DNA from: Bacteroidota bacterium
GTDB lineage: Bacteria; Bacteroidota; Bacteroidia; Chitinophagales; Chitinophagaceae
Direction: 5' to 3'
DNA length: 5,914 nucleotides
Assembly (NCBI GenBank): GCA_023433755.1
Contig: JAEYUA010000186.1
Span: 1-5,914 of the forward strand
Positions 1 through 5,914 of this stretch are shown in pieces. A program made the position numbers and the translations under genes. The stretch's first letter is position 1. Each line of letters begins with the position of its first letter. Below the pieces are notes generated by a model, which was not told the DNA's origin, made no database searches, and saw only the letters and a list, made by a program, of their open reading frames with translations.

Positions 1-648
1 AACCGCCCTGATGCTCAGTTCCTCCACTCCCATTTTTTCCAGCTCCTGGCTGATAGCACCATAGCTGGTATTGAATACCGGCTTTTTCTGCAACCGGTAA
101 GTAACAGAAAGGATCACGAACCTGTTCCTATAAATATTCTTGAAAACACTTTCACGGTAACCAAAGCGGCAATCCTCCAATGAAAAACGGCGTAATATAT
201 TTTCATGCAGGTCATACGCTTCCAGTTCATGAAACACATCTTTGATCTCCACCCCATAAGCACCGATGTTCTGCATGGGGGAAGCGCCTACATTGCCAGG
301 GATCAGTGAAAGATTTTCTATGCCCGCGTAATTCTTCTCTATGCAATACATTACAAAGCGGTGCCAGTTCTCTCCTGCCCCGGCCTTTACGAAAATGGAA
401 GTATCATCTTCCCCAACCAGTTCTATGCCCTTCAATTCATTCTTCAGGACCAGCCCCTCGAAATTTTTTTTGAAAAGAATGTTCGATCCTCCCCCTAAAA
501 TCACCAGGGGCAGTGCTTCTTGTTTCCGGGCGTTTGCCAGAATGTCACGCAATTCCTCTACCGTTTTAAAAACGGAAAAATAACGGGCCGTAACGGGGAT
601 GTGAAAAGTATTGAATGGAAGTAGACTGACATTTTGCTCCATCTGCAT
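1..648 (-). CDS. murB: UDP-N-acetylmuramate dehydrogenase MurB, 3' part outside window
   Basis: MurB is a cytoplasmic FAD enzyme that reduces UDP-GlcNAc-enolpyruvate to UDP-MurNAc with NADPH, the second committed step of peptidoglycan precursor synthesis. Translating the complement from 648 to 1 gives 216 uninterrupted codons beginning MQMEQNVSLLPFNTFHI. Visible family motifs are LPFNTF near residue 10, the FAD-binding GGGSNILF at about 52-59, IPGNVGASPMQNIGAYGVE at about 117-134 (close to the E. coli motif), and CRFGYRESVFK at about 160-170, whose Arg corresponds to the conserved active-site Arg of the family. The NTSYGAI stretch near 193-199 resembles the tyrosine-bearing segment of type I MurB (inference). 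The family is usually about 300-350 residues, so roughly the last third, including the catalytic Ser and Glu, lies beyond position 1. An alternative in-frame ATG at 642 (MEQN) is possible: neither start has a Shine-Dalgarno, and the promoter box lies only four bases upstream of the 648 start. Confidence 0.96.
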   Translation of the reverse strand, partial: MQMEQNVSLLPFNTFHIPVTARYFSVFKTVEELRDILANARKQEALPLVILGGGSNILFKKNFEGLVLKNELKGIELVGEDDTSIFVKAGAGENWHRFVMYCIEKNYAGIENLSLIPGNVGASPMQNIGAYGVEIKDVFHELEAYDLHENILRRFSLEDCRFGYRESVFKNIYRNRFVILSVTYRLQKKPVFNTSYGAISQELEKMGVEELSIRAV

Positions 649-652
649 CTGG

Positions 653-681
653 CAAAAGTAATTGTAAAACGGCTGAGTCAA
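653..681 (-). promoter_or_regulatory. Bacteroidota-type promoter of murB
   Basis: On the minus strand TTG (681-679) is followed after 18 bases by TACTTTTG (660-653), an exact match to the Bacteroidota -7 consensus TAnnTTTG with -33 TTG spacing in the usual range. Transcription would be expected to start a few bases after 653, that is at or just around the murB ATG at 648. The mRNA would therefore be leaderless, or begin translation at the second ATG (642) with a leader of only a few bases. The motif match is directly visible; its activity is inferred. Confidence 0.6.
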
Positions 682-727
682 CTGGTTTTTAGCCCTTTAA
701 TGATGCAACAATACCGCCATTTTTAGC

Positions 728-734
728 TATTTTG
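728..734 (+). promoter_or_regulatory. Weak candidate -7 element for the rightward operon
   Basis: TATTTTG at 728-734 is one base shorter than the TAnnTTTG consensus and would give a leader of about 20 bases before the ATG at 760. No TTG sits at the right distance upstream (around 705), so the match is only partial. If it is not the promoter, the operon may use an alternative sigma factor or an activator. Confidence 0.3.
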
Positions 735-759
735 TCTGCGATCAAACCTAACTGCAATT

Positions 760-3700
760 ATGAAATTTCACTTCCCCCTGTTCTTACTGGGATTATTTAT
801 CATGGGCATTACCCAGGCCCAGCAGGCAGAACCTGTGAACTCAGGCGCGCTCATTGCCGAAGGCATTAAACTTCACGACGCAAAAAAATATAAAGAGGCG
901 ATCGAACAGTACCGAAAAGTGCCGAGGAATGACACCAACTATTCCTATGCGCTTTATGAAGTAGCGTACAGCCTATACGCGGAAAAGGAATTGCAGGCTA
1001 CAATCAATACCATACGTGAAGGACTCGCACTGGATGATAATTCCCATGAGCTGGAATTTTATATCCTGCTGGGAAGTGCAGTTGATGATCTTGACCAGAC
1101 AGAAAAAGCAATTCAGATCTATGATTCAGCACTGCTGAAATATCCCAATTCATTATTGTTACGACTCAACAAGGGTATCACCCTGATGCGACTGGAAAAG
1201 CTGGATGAAGCAGAAGATATATTCCAGCAGATCCTGCTTTTCAATCCATTTTATTCCAGCGCCCACTACCGCCTGGGCCAGTGTGCACTCCGGCGCGGAC
1301 AGGTTTTGCAGGCCATGATGTGTGACTTCACCTATCTTATCAACTACCCAGATGGTCCTCATTCGGGTACCGTTGTAAAACTGCTGGGTAACCTAAGCAA
1401 AAATACCGATGATATTAAGGAAGCCGTTAATAAAAGAACAAAGGAACAGACAGGCAATTTCGCCATGGTGGAACAGATCATTCTTTCAGGCATCGCGCTT
1501 GACAAAGGATACAAGGTGCTGACTGACCTTGATGATCCTATCATTCGCCAGTTGCAGGTGATGATGGAAAAGCTGGAATACGACAGCCAGGATCCGGATT
1601 TCTTCATGCAATTCTATGTGCCTTATCTCAAAGATGTTTTCAACAGTAAATTATTTGAACCTGCGGTGTACAGGGCCTTCTCGGATGTGAACCTTGAATC
1701 CATCCAGAAATATGTGAAGAAAAACGGGAAGGAGATCACCAGGGCTACTGACTTTATTTCCCAACACCTCGAAAAGATCCGTAGCACACGCATACTTGAT
1801 TATGAAAAAAGGATCACCGCTGCACCACAGTATCATTTTGACGGGGGATATTATTATGCCAAAGGTTTTTTAAATAATGAAAAGACCCATGGCAGATGGG
1901 AATTCTTCCATAAGAATGGCAATCTTAAATCTTCCGGTGAATATGTCAACGGCAAAAAACAGGGAAAATGGACCTACTATTATAACACCGGGGAAATAGG
2001 AGGTTTGGATACCTGGGTTGATGGTGTTCAGCATGGCGAAGATGTTACCTACAACAATTTTGGTGTGGTGAGCGTGCGGACCTGGTTCAAAAACGGTGAA
2101 CAGGACGGAGAAAGAACCAGTTATTATGCGCTGGGACATCCGTATACTGTAAGCACTTATAAGGAGGGAAAAGAAACCGGCAAATACACCCAGTATTATT
2201 CCAACGGAAGGGTCAACATTATTGCCGGCACACTCGATGATGAACTGCATGGATCTTACCAGGCCTTTCATACCAATGGCAAAAAGAAGATTGTTGCCAA
2301 TTATGAAAAAAGCAAATTTCATGGAAAATACCAGTCCTTTCACGATAACGGGCAACTGGAGTTTGAGATCAACTACCAGCATGGCATTGCGCAAGGCGAG
2401 GCTGTTACCTATCACCCGAACGGGGTTTTAAAAAGAAAGGTGAAATACGTGGATGACCTGCTGGAAGGAGAAGAAACTATTTTCAATGACAGGAAAGTTC
2501 TCGTCGAAAAAACGAATTTCAAAAAAGGGAAAGCAGATGGCCTGGCAGAATTCTTTGATAATGACGGAATACTTTATTCCACTTTTAATTACAACAACAA
2601 CAAATTAAACGAAGCCAAATACTTTGACAAATCGGGCAAGGAGATCGGCCAATCTGTAAGGAAAAACAAAATGATCGACATGGTCATCTATAATCCTGCC
2701 GGCTACAAGGTTAAAACCGTCAGCTATAATGACGATGCCCAGATTGTAGGCACAGAAACTTTCTTCTATAATTCAGGACAGCCTAAGGAGATCAACCTGT
2801 ACAAGGAAGGAGAACTGCACGGGGTCTGTGTAGGTTATTATCCCAATGGCAGCAAAAAATACGAGGTGCAGTATGAGAATGGTGAGAAGCATGGCTTTGT
2901 AAAAAATTACTCCCTGAATGGCAGGATCAGTTCAGAAGGATGGTACCAGGATGGTAAGCTCAATGGCAACTGGCTCGAATACGACCAGCGCGGAACTTTG
3001 ATCAATTTTACCACCTACCTTAATAATGATATCTATGGTGTAAAACAAAGTTTCACACCTAATGGAAAACTGGCAGATGAGGAATTTTACAAAGCCGGCT
3101 GGATCGTTGGAAACCAACAATACGATACGGTGGGCAATAAACTAAGCCTGGCTCTTTTTCCCAATGGCAGCGGCAAATGGAAAGGAATTTATCCCAACCA
3201 GAAAACAAGGTATGAAGGGGAATATGTGAATACAGAAGTGAATGGTCCTTTCAAACTTTTCTATTTCGATGGCAGCATCCAGGTTTCCAAGATTTATGAC
3301 AAGGGCCTGCTTCACGGAGAGTATACGGATTATTACTACGGAGGCCAGGTCAATACACAGGGTAAATATGATATGGGTAAAAAAACAGGTACCTGGAAGA
3401 CCCATTACCCCAACGGCAAATTATCCAAGGAAGAAGTGTTTGTAAATGGCGAGCAGCATGGCGTTTCAAAATATTATTTTACGGATGGCCGGATTGAAAA
3501 AGAAGTAAGTTATTGGAATGGAGAGCGCGAAGGCGAATTCAAAAGATATTCCTTTGATGGCCAACTGGTGAGCATTGTTTTTTATAATAGCGACCAGCCG
3601 GTTCAATATACCTACCAGGGCAAAGATCAAAAATTGGTTCCTGCTATTGCTATCCCGGGGGGCAGCGGAAAGGTAAAGACCTTCTATGCCAATGGCAATG

Positions 3701-4044
3701 TGTCCACCGAAATGGAATTCAAGGATGGCTTACTCAATGGGCCATACAAGGTATTTCATCCGAATGGCAAGGTGTATTATGAAGAAGAAAACCTCGTTTG
3801 CGGCGAAACCAATGCCCGCCTCACTGAATATTATCCCACAGGCCAGGTGAGACATTCCTACAATTACGTTTATGATAAGGTAACCGGTCCATACAAAGAG
3901 TACTATGAAAACGGAAAATTAAGTGAAGAAGGAATCTTTTATGAAGGACAATTACATGGCCCGCGCAAATTGTATGACGCCACAGGCAAACTTACCAGTA
4001 CCCAGCATATCTATTACGGCATCATCCTCAATGTAACTAAATGA
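760..4044 (+). CDS. Exported TPR protein with long MORN-variant (YwqK-like) repeat array, function unknown
   Basis: This 1094-residue protein starts with a signal peptide: a Lys near the start, a hydrophobic core at about 5-16, and a likely signal peptidase I site after ITQA at residue 20. No lipobox Cys is present. Residues about 29-200 form roughly five TPR units; good examples are AKKYKEAIEQYRKV (41-54), EKAIQIYDSALLKYPNS (115-131) and LDEAEDIFQQILLFNP (148-163), typical of protein-docking superhelices. Residues about 200-365 look largely helical and match nothing I recognise. From 377 to the C-terminus there are about 29 units of 24 residues with a core of HG-x-W/Y-xx-Y-xx-NG, like the MORN_2/YwqK repeat (PF07661) that forms beta-hairpin rows. 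There is no T9SS C-terminal sorting domain; the chain ends just after the last unit. The start is set by the signal peptide; no Shine-Dalgarno is visible. The stop overlaps the next gene's start. A periplasmic or surface scaffold role is inferred. Automated labels such as 'YwqK antitoxin' would rest on the repeats alone. Confidence 0.92.
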   Translation: MKFHFPLFLLGLFIMGITQAQQAEPVNSGALIAEGIKLHDAKKYKEAIEQYRKVPRNDTNYSYALYEVAYSLYAEKELQATINTIREGLALDDNSHELEFYILLGSAVDDLDQTEKAIQIYDSALLKYPNSLLLRLNKGITLMRLEKLDEAEDIFQQILLFNPFYSSAHYRLGQCALRRGQVLQAMMCDFTYLINYPDGPHSGTVVKLLGNLSKNTDDIKEAVNKRTKEQTGNFAMVEQIILSGIALDKGYKVLTDLDDPIIRQLQVMMEKLEYDSQDPDFFMQFYVPYLKDVFNSKLFEPAVYRAFSDVNLESIQKYVKKNGKEITRATDFISQHLEKIRSTRILDYEKRITAAPQYHFDGGYYYAKGFLNNEKTHGRWEFFHKNGNLKSSGEYVNGKKQGKWTYYYNTGEIGGLDTWVDGVQHGEDVTYNNFGVVSVRTWFKNGEQDGERTSYYALGHPYTVSTYKEGKETGKYTQYYSNGRVNIIAGTLDDELHGSYQAFHTNGKKKIVANYEKSKFHGKYQSFHDNGQLEFEINYQHGIAQGEAVTYHPNGVLKRKVKYVDDLLEGEETIFNDRKVLVEKTNFKKGKADGLAEFFDNDGILYSTFNYNNNKLNEAKYFDKSGKEIGQSVRKNKMIDMVIYNPAGYKVKTVSYNDDAQIVGTETFFYNSGQPKEINLYKEGELHGVCVGYYPNGSKKYEVQYENGEKHGFVKNYSLNGRISSEGWYQDGKLNGNWLEYDQRGTLINFTTYLNNDIYGVKQSFTPNGKLADEEFYKAGWIVGNQQYDTVGNKLSLALFPNGSGKWKGIYPNQKTRYEGEYVNTEVNGPFKLFYFDGSIQVSKIYDKGLLHGEYTDYYYGGQVNTQGKYDMGKKTGTWKTHYPNGKLSKEEVFVNGEQHGVSKYYFTDGRIEKEVSYWNGEREGEFKRYSFDGQLVSIVFYNSDQPVQYTYQGKDQKLVPAIAIPGGSGKVKTFYANGNVSTEMEFKDGLLNGPYKVFHPNGKVYYEEENLVCGETNARLTEYYPTGQVRHSYNYVYDKVTGPYKEYYENGKLSEEGIFYEGQLHGPRKLYDATGKLTSTQHIYYGIILNVTK
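844..1359 (+). other. TPR domain, about five units
   Basis: Residues about 29-200 of the long repeat protein show helix-turn-helix units of about 34-36 residues with the usual small and aromatic TPR positions. Approximate starts are residues 29 (GALIAEGIKL), 62 (SYALYEVAYS), 96 (HELEFYILLG), 132 (LLLRLNKGIT) and 166 (SSAHYRLGQC). Units 1, 3 and 4 are the clearest, with a Pro closing units 3 and 4 (YPNS, FNPF). Such arrays bind peptides or partner proteins, so this is the likely docking part of the molecule (inference). Boundaries are by eye. Confidence 0.8.
1888..4026 (+). repeat. 72-bp-period coding repeat: about 29 MORN-variant units of 24 residues
   Basis: The protein repeat begins at residue 377 and keeps a 24-residue step almost throughout. 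By unit position the consensus is Gly at 2, Trp/Tyr/Phe at 4, Tyr/Phe at 7, Asn-Gly at 10-11, a hydrophobic residue at 13, an aromatic at 19 and Gly at 22. Unit starts by residue: 377, 401, 425, 449, 473, 497, 521, 545, 569, 593, 617, 639, 663, 687, 711, 735, 759, 783, 804, 828, 852, 876, 900, 924, 968, 993, 1017, 1042, 1066. Departures are unit 11 (22 residues), unit 18 (21), units 25 and 27 (25), and a 20-residue spacer at 948-967. The nucleotide copies are strongly diverged, so this is old duplication held by protein constraint, not recent tandem DNA expansion. Confidence 0.88.
3601..3660 (+). other. Non-repeat spacer inside the repeat array
   Basis: Residues 948-967 of the long repeat protein (VQYTYQ ... 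IAIPG) lack the Gly/aromatic pattern and break the 24-residue step. The next unit restarts with GSGKVKTFYANG. A similar restart, NGSGKWKGIYPN, occurs at about residue 803 after the shortened unit 18. These seams may divide the beta superhelix into blocks of about 18, 6 and 5 units (inference). Confidence 0.65.
4041..4044 (+). promoter_or_regulatory. ATGA stop-start overlap, translational coupling
   Basis: The TGA stop (4042-4044) of the TPR/repeat gene overlaps the ATG (4041-4043) of the transglutaminase-like gene. No Shine-Dalgarno-like purine run lies just upstream. Translation of the second gene probably depends on ribosomes terminating on the first, which favours matched expression of the two exported proteins. 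Confidence 0.8.
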
Positions 4045-5914
4045 AAAAACCAGGTGCACTCATTCTCCTCCTGGCAGGCTGGTTAGTGACCGGCGCGCAG
4101 GACTGGAAAACAAAATTCAAAGATGCTGATGCTGTTTATACCAGCCTTGGTTGCGAGGTCCAGATAAAATGGGAAAACGGGAAACTGGTATCCACCAGTA
4201 ACTATTCAGAAAGCCTGGTATACCTTACCAGCAATGCCGTAAAAATGATGAGCAAGGGTCATATTTTTCACAGCAGCTTTCATGAACTTAAAAGCTGGGA
4301 CGCGTACACGCAACTGCCGGACCTGAAAAAGAAATTGAAAACTTCCAATACCAGTACAGCCAGCAGCCGGCAGGATTATATTTTTTATGATGATGCCAAG
4401 TCCACCACTTTTGATTTTACAGGTGGTATAGTGGGGGCATCACGGCACCTGGAATACCAATTGCTGAATAAAAATATCCACCTGCTTTCACCCTACTATT
4501 TTGAAAGATACTTTCCTGTAGCGGAAACACAACTAAGTATAACCTTTCCTTCTAATGTAAAACTGAAATACCTGGCAAAAGGTCTGAACGCTTCGAAGAT
4601 CGAGATCAGCGAGTCCAGGAAGAAAGACAGGATCACCTATACTTTCAAAATGAAGGACCTGGAAAGCAGCAGGGCTTATGACGATGCGCCGGACAATTCA
4701 TGGTATGCCACGCATGTGATCTATTATGTAGAGCAGATCAATGAGAATGGTGAATGGAAAAATTTCCTTTCCTCGCCTGAAGATCTTTATAAGCTTAATT
4801 ACGGCTTCATCCGCGATATTAATAAAACGATGAGCAATGAGCTGAAATCTGTAACAGACTCCATCATCAGTGGCGCCAGTTCTCCCCGTGAAAAGGCCGG
4901 AAAGATTTATAAATGGGTGCAGTCACATATCAAGTACGTGGCTTTTGAAGAAGGCATGGAAGGCTTTATACCCAGGGAAGCCAACCTGGTGTGCAGCCGC
5001 AGGTTTGGTGATTGCAAGGATATGGCCAGCATCCTCACCAGCATGCTCAGGCATGCAGGATTAGAAGCTTATTTTACCTGGATCGGCACCAGGGATATTC
5101 CTTATGACTATACGGAGGTACCACTACCGATCGTGGACAATCACATGATTTGCACGGTAAAGATTGGTGAAGAATATATTTTCCTTGATGCTACAGATGA
5201 AGGCTGCATCTTCGGTATGCCTCCTCATAGCATTCAGGGCAAACAATCCATGCTCGCCATCAGTGAAAAGGAATATAAGATCCTTCGTGTACCGGTGATT
5301 GCTAAAGAACAAAACCAATTTCTTGATTCCACTTTTATTCATCTTACCGATAAGGGTATCAGCGGATCCATCAAGGTAACCATGAAGGGATACTTTGCTT
5401 CGAGCCTTTATACTGCGTTGAGCTTCCGCAATAAGGAAGAAAGGGAAGAATATTTCAAAGCACGTTTTGGAAGAGGCAGCAACAAGATCAGCTTTAAAGA
5501 CTGGGCCTATACCCAAAACGCTGATCACAGCCAGATGGAGGTCACAGCCAATTTTGACCTGCCAGATTATTCAAAGAAACTGGGTAGTGACTGGTACCTC
5601 AACCTCAACCTGTTCAAATGGTATGAACACCAGGAAATTGATTATCCAAAAAGGAAAATGCCGATCGAATTCTCCTATCTCAATCAAAGTTCATTCGTTA
5701 CCCGGCTCACCATTCCTGAAGGTTACGAATTATCCTACCTGCCCAAATCAGACAGTTATAAAAATGATGTCTGGGGTTTTGTAATGAATTATTCCACGTC
5801 AGGAAAAGAGGTATTCCTGACCCAGCAATTTGATACGGACCACCTGATGCTGTATCCCGAATCATTTGAAAAATGGAACAAGGTGCTGGAGCATTTATTC
5901 CCCAACTACAAACA
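4041..5914 (+). CDS. Exported DUF3857 / transglutaminase-like protein, 3' end outside window
   Basis: From the ATG at 4041 the frame stays open for 624 codons to the right edge. A signal peptide is clear: MKK, a hydrophobic run at 6-16, and likely cleavage after VTGA at residue 19, with no lipobox. Residues about 40-270 resemble the beta-sandwich DUF3857 domain, including SPYYFERYFPVAET near 150-163. Residues about 280-390 form a transglutaminase-like core (PF01841 type): helix IYKWVQSHIKYV from 289, catalytic Cys325 in RFGDCKDMA, His368 in VDNHMI and Asp383 in IFLDATDE. The triad is intact and its spacing is normal, so the protein should be active as a Cys protease or amidase, or an acyl transferase. 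The rest (about 395-624) is probably beta-rich, as in homologues of roughly this length, so only a small tail is likely missing. The start overlaps the upstream stop by ATGA, implying co-translation with the TPR/repeat protein. Substrate unknown. Confidence 0.9.
   Translation, partial: MKKPGALILLLAGWLVTGAQDWKTKFKDADAVYTSLGCEVQIKWENGKLVSTSNYSESLVYLTSNAVKMMSKGHIFHSSFHELKSWDAYTQLPDLKKKLKTSNTSTASSRQDYIFYDDAKSTTFDFTGGIVGASRHLEYQLLNKNIHLLSPYYFERYFPVAETQLSITFPSNVKLKYLAKGLNASKIEISESRKKDRITYTFKMKDLESSRAYDDAPDNSWYATHVIYYVEQINENGEWKNFLSSPEDLYKLNYGFIRDINKTMSNELKSVTDSIISGASSPREKAGKIYKWVQSHIKYVAFEEGMEGFIPREANLVCSRRFGDCKDMASILTSMLRHAGLEAYFTWIGTRDIPYDYTEVPLPIVDNHMICTVKIGEEYIFLDATDEGCIFGMPPHSIQGKQSMLAISEKEYKILRVPVIAKEQNQFLDSTFIHLTDKGISGSIKVTMKGYFASSLYTALSFRNKEEREEYFKARFGRGSNKISFKDWAYTQNADHSQMEVTANFDLPDYSKKLGSDWYLNLNLFKWYEHQEIDYPKRKMPIEFSYLNQSSFVTRLTIPEGYELSYLPKSDSYKNDVWGFVMNYSTSGKEVFLTQQFDTDHLMLYPESFEKWNKVLEHLFPNYK

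Larger units (their letters stand above)
649..759. other. Divergent intergenic region between murB and the TPR/repeat gene
   Basis: This 111-base gap separates two divergently oriented start codons. It holds the murB promoter candidate on the minus strand and a weak candidate for the rightward genes. No small reading frame, tRNA or convincing hairpin terminator was seen, as expected between divergent genes, which need no terminator here. Because the space is so small, any regulator binding here could affect both directions. Confidence 0.7.

Noticed and set aside
341..583. 80-codon plus-strand open frame within murB
   Set aside because: It overlaps the conserved MurB motifs encoded on the other strand, and its Ser/Phe/Pro-rich product is typical of an antisense shadow.
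671..694. GGCT...AGCC inverted repeat in the divergent intergenic region as a terminator or operator
   Set aside because: The stem is only four base pairs around a 16-base loop, and no terminator is expected between divergent genes; this is compatible with chance.
1870..2415. 181-codon open frame on the minus strand inside the repeat gene
   Set aside because: It lies wholly antisense to the strongly supported repeat-coding frame, shows no family motifs, and its openness follows from the biased, repetitive codon composition of the plus-strand gene.
1888..4026. CRISPR array or recent tandem DNA repeat
   Set aside because: The 72-bp period is a codon-level protein repeat. The DNA copies are highly diverged, the frame is uninterrupted, and there are no identical repeats with unique spacers.
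760..4044. Toxin-antitoxin system of the YwqJ/YwqK type
   Set aside because: Only the repeat resembles YwqK. The protein is very long, exported and TPR-bearing, and the neighbours are a transglutaminase-like enzyme and murB, with no deaminase or nuclease toxin visible.
3960..4044. Type IX secretion C-terminal sorting domain on the repeat protein
   Set aside because: The chain ends about five residues after the last repeat unit, leaving no room for a sorting domain of about 70-80 residues.
5124..5528. 134-codon open frame on the minus strand under the transglutaminase-like gene
   Set aside because: The plus-strand frame here carries the His and Asp of the catalytic triad and is clearly coding; the antisense product has no recognisable motif.

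Overview
The window reads as chromosomal DNA from a member of the Bacteroidota, most likely the Chitinophagaceae/Sphingobacteriia side (inference). The reasons are a moderate GC content by eye, no Shine-Dalgarno sequences before any of the three starts, a TTG/TAnnTTTG-type promoter (the Bacteroidota housekeeping sigma pattern) upstream of the leftmost gene, and two protein architectures common in that phylum: TPR plus MORN-variant/YwqK-like repeats, and DUF3857 plus transglutaminase.

Layout: positions 1-648 (minus strand) hold the N-terminal 216 codons of murB, the peptidoglycan-precursor enzyme UDP-N-acetylenolpyruvoylglucosamine reductase; the gene runs off the left edge. Positions 649-759 are a short divergent intergenic region with a strong candidate murB promoter and only a weak candidate for the rightward genes. 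Positions 760-4044 (plus) encode a 1094-residue exported protein: a signal peptide, about five TPR units, an unassigned mostly helical segment, then about 29 units of a 24-residue Gly/aromatic repeat filling the last two thirds. Positions 4041-5914 (plus) encode a second exported protein, open to the right edge (624 full codons): a DUF3857-like beta domain, a transglutaminase-like core with an intact Cys-His-Asp triad, and a beta-rich C-terminal part.

The two plus-strand genes overlap by four bases (ATGA), so they are very probably co-transcribed and translationally coupled. Both products carry signal peptides without a lipobox, so both should reach the periplasm or beyond. The simplest reading is a two-gene exported module: a long repeat-built scaffold with a TPR docking domain, and a Cys-protease/transglutaminase-fold enzyme. 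The partnership is inferred from gene structure; the substrate is unknown. The divergent murB is a housekeeping gene and need not be functionally linked. No RNA genes, mobile elements, CRISPR arrays or convincing terminators were seen.
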